Shown: positions 45,286 through 58,049, counted from the stretch's first letter. The stretch: 64,000 nucleotides of DNA from Haberlea rhodopensis (GCA_907163345.1 CAJQUN010000035.1:3159973-3223972); one strand, 5' to 3'. The notes: generated by a model from the sequence alone, not told the origin. Program-made: numbers and translations.

Positions 45286-46159
45286 TTTTCTAGTGGTTTG
45301 TGGTTCTTGAACCCTTTCAAGTTATATTATGTTGTCATCCTTTCTAATAGAAACATTTTCTCTAGAAAGATTGCACTTGCGAAACAAACTCTTTGCCTGC
45401 AATTGATAATATAAATTTCCACAACATACATAAGATGGATCAACTATCCAACTCATCTCCCACTGGCTGCTTCACATAAGCAGAACAATCTCAAAATATA
45501 AATTTGGATTATTTTTCAATCCATATCGTATATGGAGTTTTGGTCACTGCATTGGTATGAATTATATTCAACAAATATGTAACTTTAGAGAGTTACTCAG
45601 AGAGAATCACATTCTCTTTAAGATAACTCAACATCATCTTGCACTAACATTTAGTGCTCCACATACGTCCATATGAATCAAATTCAATGGACATTCAGCA
45701 CATGCTAAATATATGTTGGATTTAAGTTATCATTCTTTTTATATTCTTTGAATATAATCATACTAATCATTCATAAGTTCACCAGATTCAATAAAACATG
45801 CATTCTTAAAAATAATGCAAATCACATTCGCATATTTAAAAGAATATCATTCTCTATCAAAATAGGAACAATGTTCATGATTAAATCTAGAACAAATAAA
45901 TAATTGCTCAAACCAGTTCCTAACCAGTTCAAGATTTTATATTAAATAAATGTTTCAAACAGCCATTGCTACAATGCTTAGCCTCAGGCAGGTTCACCTT
46001 CCTAGGGCTCTCTACTTCTTCACATCACATGCAACTCTTTACAAAAAAGTAGAAGTAGAATTGGCATCATATACCAAAGAAGTAGAACCAATAGAAACAT
46101 TTAATTTTAATATATAACATACCATTTCTAGAACGCTTCTAGTATATGTATTCCTTACA

Positions 46160-46440
46160 ATTTTGCGCTAGTGACCAGCAGTGAAAACATAGATGCCTCT
46201 CCTTTCTTAGTTGCTACTATATCCTTTTTCGTCTTTCAAGGTTGGGAACCATTTTCCTTCCTCTTCTTTATCCTTGAACTCTTCCTACCATTGGTAGAAG
46301 ATTCGACAAGAAGAACATGTTTCTCCTTTTGAATCAAGGACTCATGAGTTTCCAACATTTTGACTATAAGATCAAATCTATAGCCAGTTAATGAGGATTT
46401 GTCACATTCAGATTTTCCAATTTCTCAACAAGAGATAATT
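46160..46440 (-). pseudogene. gag: Copia gag remnant
   Basis: The minus strand encodes LTGYRFDLIVKMLETHESLI and a Lys/Arg-rich stretch, similar in style to the region before the gag zinc knuckle, then stops. The distance from here to the reverse transcriptase remnant is only about 0.9 kb, too short for protease plus integrase, so an internal deletion is likely. Confidence 0.4.
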
Positions 46441-48039
46441 TTCTTACACCATGCTCAGAGCTCAGAGACCGAAGCCCCATCTCGCATGTGAAATGAAAAT
46501 AGCTCTTTTGAAATCGCGAGTATCAGTAATCGCGTCCGTTCACCAAACAACATTTGTAGGTGTTGGAAAATATCAGCAATGTGAACAAATTTCTCATATC
46601 TGTGTTGCACTCATTGGTGACATTGATGCTATCATATAGCACATAGTCTAGAGATATTCATCCTATCACTTCTCAAGTGTGGCAATCTCATTATGAGACG
46701 AACCAGGAGACACTTCAACGGGAGGCTCCCACCAAAGGTATATAGCAATCTTTTAGAAGCAAGCACTATTTTAAAATTAATATTCAATCAGAATAATTTG
46801 GCGCGGTTACTTTGTTTGTATCGAGAATTGATGCAATCGGATTCACGGCAATCACAATACTGAGAATAAACAGAAAATACATGCAAACCGTTTGATTATT
46901 AATTAATTCAAAAACTATGGACTTTAGTTATTGAATGCTCCCATTAAATTTTTCGAATTCATCACCCTCATGACAAATGAACGGAAAATCGTATTTTCTT
47001 AGTGGGCTTGGAGTCCAACTAGCTCATGATAGCCCCGGGCGAGGGTCCAGCCGACCTCATGATACTAAAGGTAGCTCACAATTGCATCATATGCAACCCC
47101 CAAGATATTCGTCTCGTGATTGGCATAACCCTACGGAGGCAGGCCAATTATGCCTTCTCACGTCAAACTAACCCATCCCACGGATAATAATGTTCGCCAA
47201 TAAGACCCCACGAGGGTGAGTAATCTTAAAGGTTAACAGAACCCTATCCATAATTAAGTGGCAGTTAAACACACAGCTTTCCCATGCCAGATGTCCCCCA
47301 CGAGGGTGAGACAAGACACCTGACACAAGTAGCGTCTCATGGCTTAACTGTTGATGGAAGACAGGAAACAGCAAACTCCTTTGAGCTCCCTTTACAGTTT
47401 GATATTAAAAATTTTGAATCATATTCAAAAGAGGGATTTAATAATATTTTAAAATCTCATCAAGTACTTGTTTGTTTGTTTGCCGGATTCATGCAACTAT
47501 GTTTTATTCATGCATTCATATGTACTAATAAAACATACAAACAAACATTTATCATACATCATATGCATAATAAAAATAAATATGGACGATTACGGCCTTT
47601 TCCTAATTGATCCACGTGAGCCATACGTGGATCACAAGTCTGTCTAAGGTGATGCAGGTATGTAATGCAATCCTATTACATTTTTGATTCCATTATACAT
47701 GTCTTGATTCTTGATGCTCCATCTTCAATCTCGATCTCCCACTAATTCTAAAGGTTTTACATTTAAATCGTGCAAACAAGAGAATAGGGATACAAATCCG
47801 GGGTGGGATACATCAGAAAATAGAGAGAGCAGGCTCGCAGGCCCGATAACCAAAATCACAATAATAATGAAATAATAAAAACCTAAGCATTCACCTAAAC
47901 ACATTGGTCAAGGCACGTAATCGTCCATCATGCAATCACATCATATGTAATTAAACATTAAACTAACCAATTACATCATATGTAATTGAACTAATCACAT
48001 CACATGTAATTAGAGCACAATAATTAATTTATTCTATCG
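46441..48039. other. Untranslated or decayed interior of the Copia element
   Basis: No intact ORF was found. Moderately GC-rich blocks at 46970-47340 have repeated 'cccacgagggtgag' motifs (about 47207 and 47298). Confidence 0.4.
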
Positions 48040-48370
48040 TTTCCCACTAATCGCATCATTAATTGAAAATAAAATTAATAAATTAAATAAAACCATTTTA
48101 TTTAATTTCTAATTAATTAAATTTCAATTAATTGGTAAAATCTCTATTTTACCTTTAAATCATATTAATCGAAAATAAAATTAACAAACTAAATGAAACA
48201 CTTTCATTTAATTTCTAATTAATTAAATTTCAATTACTTGGTAAAATCACTATTTTACCTCAAATCATAATATTAGCCAAAAACAAAATTAACAAATTAA
48301 ATGAAACATTTTCATTCAATTTTTAATTAATTAAATTTTCAACTAATTGTAAAATCTCCATTTTAAACTT
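48040..48370. repeat. Degenerate tandem repeat, about 115-bp unit, three copies
   Basis: Three consecutive units share 'taattaattaaatttcaa' and 'ggtaaaatctctattttacc' landmarks. They lie in the leader of the Copia element. Confidence 0.6.
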
Positions 48371-48559
48371 AATAAATTAAAAATCACATTTTTAATAAAT
48401 TAAGTATTATGATTTATTATTTCAAAATAATATCCGGATAAAACATCTAAAATGACCCAAATAATTTATGGACTCCAAACAATTTGGATCCAAAATTAAA
48501 AATGCAATTTCAACCCAAAATACCCTATATTCGGATTTAATAAAAAAATAATTTTTTTT

Positions 48560-48935
48560 TTTTAAATTTCGAAAATACTGTTCATCCATCCCTAAAATCG
48601 GAAATTAGGGCTAGGGTTAGGGTATGGGGCCGCCGCCATTGCTCCTCACGCAGCGGCTCTTGCACAGATTCGACCATCTGCAGCCGCTGCCGAATCACGC
48701 CATAAAATCATCACAGCCGCCTCATCTCTGTCTTCCATGGACGCTGCAACTATTGTAAACGCTTCGAATAACAGAGATCGCGACCACTCCTAGAAGCTCT
48801 CCGTCCACAGCCGCGACGAGGATGCGGGTTTTCGCAGCATCACCCACGGAGGCAACAGACTCCGCCGCAAACGCTGCTTTCAACCCATCCTCCGGTCGCA
48901 GCCGCGGCAGCTCTCCGGCGGCGATTTCATTAAAA
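48560..48935 (-). other. GC-rich segment in the Copia leader
   Basis: A GC-rich island lies in AT-rich DNA, next to a gggctagggttagggt tract. It encodes no recognisable protein in any frame but has exon-like composition (Ala/Pro/Ser codons). It may be a captured host-gene piece or simply the element's leader. Confidence 0.3.
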
Positions 48936-49060
48936 ACAAATTTTTAATTATTTCTATGTTTTTCCGGATTCCAAAAATTTCTGAAATTCAAATACGATTA
49001 GTAAAAGTGGAAACGATCTAATAAAATTAATTATCGATATATGAATCAAAGTGCAACCTG

Positions 49061-49072
49061 GCTCTGATACCA
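49061..49072 (-). promoter_or_regulatory. Primer binding site of the decayed Copia
   Basis: The minus strand reads TGGTATCAGAGC, one base inside the 5' LTR. Confidence 0.9.
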
Positions 49073-49073
49073 C

Positions 49074-49462
49074 TGTTGGGTTTCCGTACCCCGGCGCCAG
49101 ATCCAAACGCAGCGGAAATAATCCAATAAACAGATCTGACCCGGGGACGGTCGATCGCGCCTGATTCATATATTTGAACATGCAAATAACAAATATAAAT
49201 GCACGAAAAGAGATTACCGTTCACCGACGTGAATCTGATAGCGGTAGTCCCTCGAGTCCAATCAACCTGACCAGATCTACAAACCAACATCAGTGCTAGT
49301 TTGATATTGGCATTTCTATGAGAGTTTGTGTATTGAATGGAATTCTTCTTTAACCCATAGAATCAATGTTATATTTATAGTGGTTATGAGTTATGCAAAT
49401 TGGGCTATGGTTCATAAAGCCCAACGGGCCAACGTTTGGCTTGCTGGGCATTTATGCTAACA
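49074..49462 (-). repeat. 5' LTR of the decayed Copia
   Basis: This 389-bp LTR holds the minus-strand promoter region and is nearly identical to 41846-42232. Confidence 0.9.
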
Positions 49463-49489
49463 TATACATGCGCATAGGAATTAATCACA

Positions 49490-49735
49490 GAGGGACGGAA
49501 CGAGCAGCTAACCCTGGGGTCCCCTGATTCAGATGTAATCTGAATAGGGGGGTTAGCGGTGGGTGGGCTCCCAGCGGCAAGTGAACGAAGTGAACTGGAG
49601 CGACTGAGCCCCCCTATTCAAGGAGCGAAGGGTAGTTCAGAGTCCCCCCGAAGCCTTTACGACAGGGGACAAGAGGTTGTCCGACAACCTCGCAGCCGAT
49701 TCTATCAAACAATCCGGATCCGATCATGTTGTTTG
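49490..49735. other. GC-rich segment, possibly mitochondrial-derived (NUMT)
   Basis: An abrupt GC-rich, low-repeat stretch sits beside AT-rich DNA. It has G and C runs (gaccgagcccccc-like) and a perfect stem, attcagat-gta-atctgaat (about 49528-49546), in the style of plant mitochondrial intergenic DNA. I do not recognise a gene. It starts about 25 bp from the Copia insertion. Confidence 0.35.
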
Positions 49736-51489
49736 ATAAAAAATGAAGGTCAAAAAAAATTTATTGGAACAAAATATATTCATATAGAACTTTTGTTCAT
49801 TTGCATCGACATGGCTCTGCCCATGAAACCACGAGTGATATTTCATAAGTAAATTCTCGTTATTATTAATATTGACTCTTTGATTTAATATATATATATG
49901 ATTTTATATCTCGAAACAATTTATTTTTATATCAATGTACTTTTTTTTATAAGCTATATCTGTAACTATATCATCATTATATTTAGATTTAATATTAAAT
50001 ATCCTATCAATATTTATGTTTTTTTTTTTTAAATAGATTATCCGAGTGGTTTATATGGGGATGATAATGATTTTTTTTCCTCTTTATTGATTTAAATAGT
50101 ATGAAGACAGTAATATTTGCATTGTCCGGAGAGTGAGAGACAATGACAGGATTAGGTTAAGGATGCTGGAGATTGGGAGTGTGGGGGACACTTTAGATTT
50201 TGCTTTTATCAAAGATAAGATTTTGTTTGACTTCTTTTGGCTAAAACCCTTTCAATAATTATCCATCCCCTACTACTCTTCAACTCCCATCCCAAAGTGG
50301 GACATCCCACTCTCACAAAATCATCACCATTTATTTAGATTTAATTTATTCAGTTTATTAGAAAATGTTTTTATATATTTAACGAGCTAATTTACTCATA
50401 TTGTATCGTATCGATAATATGTATTTTACTACTATGCTTTATAAATATTTTTACGTTTATTCACAAATTACAGAGAGTAAAGTGTATATTTCACAAAATA
50501 TGAGGGTAAACTATCTATTTTCAAATCAAATGGAGGTAAACTGCCTATTTTGAAAATTATAGTGATAAATTGTATATTTTCAAACAACAAGTGTCATTTG
50601 CTAATTTGGAAAAATACATGGTTTGTTGTCAATAAACCCTATATTTAACACCAATTTTTAACATTTTCTTGGTTATCTAACGATATACTATTGTTTTTAT
50701 AGTAATAATGGCATATCATATCATTTTGTTTTCACTACCACACAATGTATAGTATTTGAAAAATCCAACCATTTAAAATGGGTTTGTCTTTGGTGCATGG
50801 TATGTGTTACGGTGTCGGACATGTTACGTGATGTATCTGGATTTTTTATATAAAAAAACATTTTCGACACGTTCCAGACACGGCAGGACATGTCATAGAC
50901 ACGGCAGGAGTGTCCGATACTGTATGAGGTGATTCTTTGGAGTATCGGTGTAATATAGACCAAAACACAAAACCTCTTAAATGGGTTTGTCTAGGTGCCT
51001 CGGTGTGTTGGTGGGAAAATTTGATGCTACTTACAAGAATATTTCTTATCATATATATGAAATATTTAAATGAAATATTATAAATGTACGATGAGATATA
51101 CTTGCAAGGAGAATGCCTTTTAAGGTGATATTTGTACTTGTGCAATCGCTGGGGTTTATGTTGGGGGGTGTCTTTAAGGGCACTATCATTTGAGCACCCT
51201 GATCATTGGATTGGGTGTGTCAATCCAATGGTCATACTATCCTAAAAAATAATATATTTTAGGGCAGCATCAAATAAACCATCGCTCGGTGAGTAGCATT
51301 GTAGTGCCGGCAAAGTTGCGAGGAATATGTCTCCGTCCATGGGTAGAGTGACGTCTAAGTTTTCTGTCCCATCATGATTTTGCAGCCTTTCTTTTTTTAA
51401 CTTGGTTTTTCTTATAATAAATAGATTTATTACTTTCTATTATTTCAGAAACTTCTCAGAGTTGTTTTTAAAGTTATAATCTGATATAC
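49736..51489. other. AT-rich intergenic DNA, no gene seen
   Basis: Only short ORFs occur. A loosely repeated phrase (ggtaaactatctattttcaaa) recurs two to three times at about 50500-50590, and a similar style appears near 13930-14120. Confidence 0.5.
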
Positions 51490-52325
51490 GAATATAAAAA
51501 GTCAAAGTGATCCCTAAATTTTGTGTTGATTGTAATATTATTTTATCCCTAGCTAAGAACAAATTAGCCATTATTGATGGCTCTTGTTCTAGACCTTCGG
51601 CTAATAGCGTCACTCTTCCTCAATGGGAGCGATGGCAGTGCCCTGGTTTTGTCTTGGATTATGAATATTGCGTCCATGGAAATTTATGGAGGTATAGTCT
51701 ATTCCTTCGAGGCATAGAAGGTTTGTAGTGATTTGAAGGAACAATTTGACAAGATTAATGGCTATAGAATATTTGCGTTGCATATAGACATTGCTAAATT
51801 AGTTCAAGGAGAATCCACTGTTTCTGCTTATTTTTGCAAACTAAAACAGATATGGGATGAGTTTTTTAATGGGACTTCATGAGAGTTATGCTTCCATTAG
51901 GAGTCACATTTCTCGATCATATCTCGGGAAGAATCACTTCGCTCTTTGAGATCTACTTTGGTCCCTGCCTCCGTATTTTATTCGACCCAAAACAGTAACA
52001 ATTTTGAAAAGAAAGATGGAGTTAGATGTGAGCATTACACTTGGTTTGGCCATACTAATTTCAACTGTTACAAAATCATAGGCTATCCTTCTGGTCATAG
52101 ATGGCTTAAAAGGCAGTCCTCTGGTTTTACCAAAAGATATTTTAAAGGGCCTAAAAAATCTGTTGGTGATGCTAATATGGGAAGTTCTGGTTGTTCTGGA
52201 AATGCTGGAGTTGAAATTGTGTAGGAATCAGCTTCAGTCTTTACGAAGGCTCAATATGAAGAGATTCTGAGATTACTTGGTGCTAATGCAAGTCAAATAG
52301 AAAACATATTTAATATCAATTCATG
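51490..52325 (+). pseudogene. gag: Copia gag relic of a second family
   Basis: Frames in order show AKNKLAIIDGSCSRP, LPQWERW, SDLKEQFDKINGYRIFAL, HIDIAKLVQGESTVSAYF and LKQIWDEF, the UBN2-type gag of Copia elements. A knuckle-like region follows (CEHYTWFGHTNFNCYKIIGY, in which the second Cys is replaced by Tyr), then a tail with YEEILRLLGA. Stops at about 51729 and 51880 and a frame change break it. No LTR, pol or target duplication was found around it. Confidence 0.65.
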
Positions 52326-53390
52326 ATTCGAGCGAGTCTCTATTTAGTTGCGTTCGATGCTTATGCTTGTGGCCCAATCTGACACCAACTTCATTAAGGG
52401 AGCTCGAGGTTATGGTTTCGAGCCTTATCTCTTAACTCTTTTCTCCTATAGTTGTTCAAACAAAAAGATAAGATAAACACAGCGGCAGATTTATAATTTA
52501 GGTTGAGATTTAAAAAACTATAAATCGGAGAAATATTTTAGGGGGATAATATGATTTTAAGGGGAGAATCTACAATTTTGGGGGCAAAAGATATTTTTAT
52601 ATACAGAAGTCGTCATCACAGATGCCGTCTTCTATATAAATTTTTTTTTATAGAAGGCGTTATCTTAGCCATCTAAGATGGCACATTCTACATAAATAAT
52701 AGCCATCAACTCAATTTTACGTATGAATCATGCGATTGATTTGTACAAATTATGATTCCGTAAAATTAAACCTTACTATGATTAATCAAATGAAATTTCC
52801 TATTTTGATTAATCTAAGATAGCGCCTTACATATAAAAAAAAATTATAAATAGAATGTGATGTCTAAAATGACGTATTCCACATAAAAAAAATTTATATA
52901 TAGAATGCGTGATCTCATATGTATATTATATATATGTTAATTATGTATAAAGTGACCAATTATGGATTAAGAACGTGGCACAGTTTGAGGGTATCGAAAT
53001 TGTGAGTACAACTTTGTTCAAAATATAAATAAATGAAAATTATAATATCTTTTTTAATAACAATAAGGAAAATAAATTGAAAATGGGAAGGATGCTGCAT
53101 GTAAATATGCATAAATGCACTACAACAAATAAATCAAAAAAATGATTATAATTGAATATTGAGTTAGGCACCGTGTGATACAATAGATTAGATGAAATAT
53201 TTGAATATTGAGTTACTAAAAATTATGGTCAATCTCACTTTTATCAATTTGTCAAGAAGATTATTTCCTTACGTGGTATCCATTGAAAATAGATATAGGC
53301 CAAAATTATTTCCTTATGCAGGATCCATTGAAAATAGATATATGCCAAAATTACAGAGTGATGATAGTAGGGCGCCATCTCAATAGATAA
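52326..53390. repeat. AT-rich DNA with scattered hairpin units
   Basis: Hairpin units related to the array that follows occur at about 52610-52700 and 52810-52915 (motifs 'agaaggcgttatct', 'gatggcacattcta'). A direct repeat of about 55 bp (atttccttac..atccattgaaaatagata) lies at 53255-53345. There is no gene. Confidence 0.5.
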
Positions 53391-53394
53391 ATAG

Positions 53395-53790
53395 ATATAA
53401 AAAAAATTATATGGAATGCACCATCTGAGATGTCACATTCTATATATAAAAAAATTTATATGGAAGGCAACATCTATATATAAAGAAAAATTTATATAAA
53501 AAGGACATCTGAGATGACGCCTTCTATATAAAAAAAACTATATGAAAAGAGTTATCTCAGATGGCGCCTTCCATATATAAAAAAAATTATATGGAAGGCG
53601 TCATCTGAGATGTCGCCTTCCATATAAAAAATTTTTTTATATGGAAGGCGCCATCTGAGATGAGATCTTCTATATAAAAAAAAATTATAGTGAATGCGCC
53701 ATTTCAGATGACACTTTCAATCATATTTAAAAAAAAAATTAAAGACGTCATCGGAGATGACGACTTCATTTGAAGTCGTCATCTTCAATG
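53395..53790. repeat. Tandem array of palindromic 55-60 bp units
   Basis: Six to seven units of the form atatggaaggcgNcatctg and agatgNcgccttccatat, each able to fold on itself, are joined by poly-A/T. The array ends in a near-perfect palindrome around gatgacgacttcatttgaag (53756-53783). It is not coding. Confidence 0.75.
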
Positions 53791-55754
53791 GTGACTTGGG
53801 TTCTTTTAATAAAGTAACCCAAAATCAATTATTTTGTTAAACAATATTTGTTTCCGAATAATTTATTAAAAAACCCGGGAATGCAAAGCGCACCATGAAT
53901 TGATATTTTGTTTCACATGCTTCCACCATGGATATACACATCAATAACTAATCTTATTTAAATCCATTTATTTTCAGTTTATTTGAAAAAAATTACCAAA
54001 TAACCCTCAATTTTTTTCTTTATGCACTTCCAATCACGTCTTTATTTATTTATTTTTATTATTTTTTGTAACATGTCTTTATCTCATTTTTTGTCTTACA
54101 CTAGTTGGTTTCATATGTTCGAAATTTTTGATAAACAACCACTTGTTTTCTGCTAAACCTTTTTTAATGTCCATATACTTTACAATTTTAAAGTGTTTAT
54201 TGATGCAATGTTTCTGTAACTATGAATTGTGACTTTACCACTCCTAAACCTATAATAATTTTTTTATTATTATTTTTAAGTATTAGAGAGAGGAATTATT
54301 TCGTGTTACATGAATCGCGAAACGGAGGCCTTCCTAAAAACGGGAAACGATGACAATCAATTTGCCAACTTGGCTTGGTGCCTTAACAATTTTGTTCTTC
54401 AAAAAAGTTCCACAACTTCTAAGGCCACCCATACATTTTTTTATTTATTTATTTTAGGTTAGAAAAGGCACAGTCTATTTCCCAAAAAGGTTAAATCCCC
54501 AGTTTCATGTTACCTTTATCTTAAATTAGTTGTTCATATGTTGCACTTAACAAAATGGCCTAAAGTTTTCAGCACGTATGTGGACTGCAACTAATAACTC
54601 TAATTTAGTAAAACTTATATAACTTTGATAAATTATTATTTGCGAAACGAATAAAGTTAATCATTGCATCTCATTACAATTATAAAACAATAAACTTTAA
54701 TAAACTATATACAACAGAACGCTTGTCGTTTTACCGAAAATTATAAATGGTGATAATTGTATAATTCAAATCTTTTAAACTGTAAGGTCCTAACGCCACG
54801 TTTCCAACTCTCTTAATAGAGACAATTCTTGCATTCTAATAATCCATCTCTCAATACTTATATAACTATTGAGATTGAACATATGACATTGGTTTTACTG
54901 TCAATTATATGATTAAGTGCTTATGATTTTACCAAAAAACATAGTTGATGTAACCGCAACTCTGCAACGAAAATGTTTTTTTTAGATGTAGGGACGGGGA
55001 TGAGAGGTCTCAAACCCGAGATATCCCTCTCATATTGAGGACTGATGCTACCATAATAAATGACTAGTGGCAAAAATAATGCTTTAAATCATATAAAAAT
55101 AATGCTCTCATATTAGTATGGACAATTATTCCACCATCCAATGAATTAAATTAATACTTAAAAATGTTAAATGATGATAAAAACAGAAAAAGACATTGCA
55201 AGAAAAATGCTCGCTTGTTGTCTGATTCACCAACAAATCGAGATTACCGTCATCCTAAGCACAACTGCACAAGTTGACTGGATAGTTCTCTATAAATTTA
55301 TTTTCTTAGTTTACTTTTATTTTTCTGAATCATTTCTAATTCGCCTCCTCACAAGCAAGTGGATTGGGTGGAGACATTTATTTTTGTCTTTTTTTCTTTT
55401 TCCTGTCTTTTTTTTATATATTTTGTTTGAGGTAGGAAGCTAAATATTTTTTCGCCTATTATGAGATTCGAACTTGAGTTTTTTTTGAATGGAAGTGAGC
55501 TCTTATCTTTTGGAGGCATTTATAGTTTTCTTTTTCTTTTTACAAATACTGCACGCGCAATAAATATTGCAGAAAAAAATTTGTATTATGATATAATTGT
55601 TATGAGCATATTATTACTGTTTAAATAATATGATCATATTAATTTATATAAGTATTTCGACAAATATAATTTGTAATCGTCATTAAAGGAGAAAAATCAT
55701 CATGCTACAATGATTGACGAAACCACGTTTTCTTTTGTAATAAACTACACATAT
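53791..55754. other. AT-rich intergenic DNA, no gene seen
   Basis: No ORF over 90 codons and no recognisable repeat. A short ORF at 55171-55443 is Phe/Leu-rich translation of T-rich DNA. Confidence 0.5.
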
Positions 55755-56076
55755 TGTTGAGCGGAATCACACGTTATGTTAACTTTTTATAAGATATATG
55801 CATTACTTTACTCGTCATCAATTGATTTTGAGTTAGAATCTCATGTATTCTTAATATGGTACCAGAGCAGACTTTTCATGTGATGGTTTATTCAACCCAC
55901 ATACTCATCGTCACCTGCATTATCATTCCACGTGTTTAACTTATATAATATCACACGTGATGGACGTGTTGAGAATTGTCACATATTGTGAATTTACAAG
56001 TTATGTTATTTCTTTATAAGATACATGTGTTACTTTTTATCACCGATTGGTTTTGGAAACCTATGTATTCTTAACA
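55755..56076 (+). mobile_element. TRIM: miniature LTR retrotransposon, 322 bp
   Basis: Two short direct repeats (55755-55856 and 55967-56076; 102 and 110 bp) start TGTTGAG and end GTATTCTTAATA or GTATTCTTAACA. TGGTACCAGAGC, a near-perfect initiator-Met primer site, lies directly after the first. The interior is about 110 bp, with no coding. A perfect 5-bp target duplication, CATAT (55750-55754 and 56077-56081), flanks it. The repeats are noticeably diverged, so it is older than the large LTR elements. Confidence 0.85.
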
Positions 56077-56225
56077 CATATACAAGTTGATTTTCATAGC
56101 AATTTGTATTATCTAACGATATAAGGATCGATGTGTCACATAAATAATGTATAAACTTTTTAATCATATTGTTTATTTTTTGGTCACAAAAATGAACAAA
56201 TGTTTGTCACAAAAATGGAAAATAC

Positions 56226-58049
56226 TGTTGGAATTTTGAAGTAAAATAAAAGAGAAGAGGAAAAAAATTTAGGCTCGATCGATTGCGACTAAGACCTCGA
56301 TCGATCGTGCAAACCAAAAATTTTCCATTTTGTTGGAAACAAGGGCGCGATCGATCGCGCACCAGGCGGTGATCGATCACGCCCTGTGTTGGAACCGAAG
56401 AGGGTGGTGAATGAGGTTCCTTGGCTACTTTAGCTTTTTAAAATGAGTTTGCAAAAATAAAAGAGTTTGCGCTGCGGAAGACTTAAGTCAATCGATAAAT
56501 AAATAAAATAAAGAAGTAAATAAATGCGTAAATAATAAAGCGATAAAAGACAAGAGAATTTGTTATAGAAGTTCGGCGATGAATCGCCTACGTCTCCTCT
56601 TCCCGGCTAGATAACTTCCAACCGAGGTTCCACAAGAACGAATGATCTTGGCCTTGAGGGCTCCAAGTTAGCCACAATACAACTCTTCTCGAGTACACAA
56701 AGCTCTTCACGAGCACCACACTCTTCACGAGTCTTCTTGGCCTTAAGGGCTCCAAGGATAGCCACACAAAACTCTTCCCGAGTTACCAACACTCTTCACG
56801 AGTCTTCTTGGCCTTAAGGGCTCCAAGGATAGCCACAACACATGTACCAACTTTACTTGTTGATGACTTTACAATTTTCAAATTGCGTCGGTGTTGGAGG
56901 ACCTTACAATAACTTAACAAACACCTTCACGGTGTATCAACACGAAGAAAACAAGACTCACACAAAATAAAAGAATCACAAACTCCAATACAACAACAAT
57001 GTATGAAGATTGCAAAGCTATATGAATTTTGAATAAGCAAAGCTTTGTTGAAGTTTGCAGGCTTGTTTCTTATCTTCAAAATGCTTCAAAGCATCAATAT
57101 TTATAGTGTAGGAGGCCCCCTAGGCTCCTACTAGGCGTTGCTACACAAAAGGCTGAAATCACTCATCGATCGCCTCAGTCATCGCCTCGTGCGATCACCA
57201 TCGTCGCGCCCCAACGGTCAGCATAAATCACGTATCGCCTCAGGCGATCTAAACCAAAATCCAATGTCGTAGCCTCAGCTGCTCAAAATCATTCATCGCC
57301 TCAGGCGAAGTCCACATCGCCTCAGGCGAACTCCCCCTGCGCGCAAGCCTCGGCGTCGCCTCTGTCGATGTGCGTGGCGATGCCCCGCCTGGCTGCCATC
57401 GCCTGGGGCGATGATCACCATCGCCTGGGGCGATCCAACCCAGGTTTTGCACACTTAATTTTCTTCAATCAATCCACTTTTTAATCCATTAATCTGCACA
57501 CTAAGTAGACATATTATTATAACAAACACAAGTTTTGTTGATCATCAAAACTCAAAAATAATCCGGGGATAAATTAAAGCATTAAACACAACCATGCGTT
57601 TAAGGCTCAACACCCTGTGTCTGTTGACAGAATGGTGTGTCCATTGATGTTGGGATGCGATTTTCCTCGATATGGTGCATCTAAATGGTGTCTTTTGGAA
57701 CAAACCTTTGGTATACTATAAATAATATATCTTACACTTGGATAATTCATTCATTTTCGAAATATACATCTGTTTGAATATCAAATTTTGAGCATTTTGT
57801 TTGTTCATCAAATTTCTTCATATTGAGTGCTTTGAACATTTGTGGTTTGAGGACTTGTGATTTATAGTGCTCCTATTACAACTCATAGTCGTTGTATCTT
57901 GGGAGACAAATTGTCAAATCAAATCGTTAGCACCAAGGCGGGACAATATTGTCTTAAGGACGAAGATTCCAAATCTCGGATCGACATAAACTTTAAAGAC
58001 ATTGTTGTTCTTGTTACATTCCTAAGATACACATTGCTAATGGACAACA
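56226..58049 (+). mobile_element. Solo LTR (about 590 bp) split by a second solo LTR
   Basis: The LTR starts TGTTGGAATTTTGAAG and ends ATGGACAACA, flanked by AATAC (56221-56225 and 58050-58054). It is interrupted at 56387-57612. It is related to 36660-37326, and its first part carries GATCGATCGC-type palindromes (56275-56381). No primer site or coding region follows. Confidence 0.75.
56387..57612 (+). mobile_element. Nested solo LTR, 1226 bp
   Basis: The LTR starts TGTTGGAACCGAAGAG and ends AAGGCTCAACA, with a perfect target duplication CCCTG (56382-56386 and 57613-57617). Inside are tandem units with 'cttcttggcc' and 'agggctccaagga' (56640-56840) and a cluster of CATCGCCTCAGGCGA motifs (57165-57435). 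No coding region is present. Confidence 0.85.

Larger units (their letters stand above)
41846..49462 (-). mobile_element. Decayed Copia element, minus strand
   Basis: LTRs of 387 bp (41846-42232) and 389 bp (49074-49462) start TGTTGGGTTTCCGT and end TATGCTAACA. The target duplication TATAC is perfect (41841-41845 and 49463-49467). The primer site TGGTATCAGAGC lies beside the right LTR, and a purine tract (reverse complement of atctcccacttgcc) beside the left LTR. LTRs are very similar, yet the internal coding region is heavily broken and apparently lacks most of the integrase. Such a copy would have been moved by proteins supplied in trans. Confidence 0.9.

Noticed and set aside
49027..49290. 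ORFs spanning the Copia LTR
   Set aside because: Short, overlap the LTR and primer site, and occur in both LTR copies; no protein similarity recognised.
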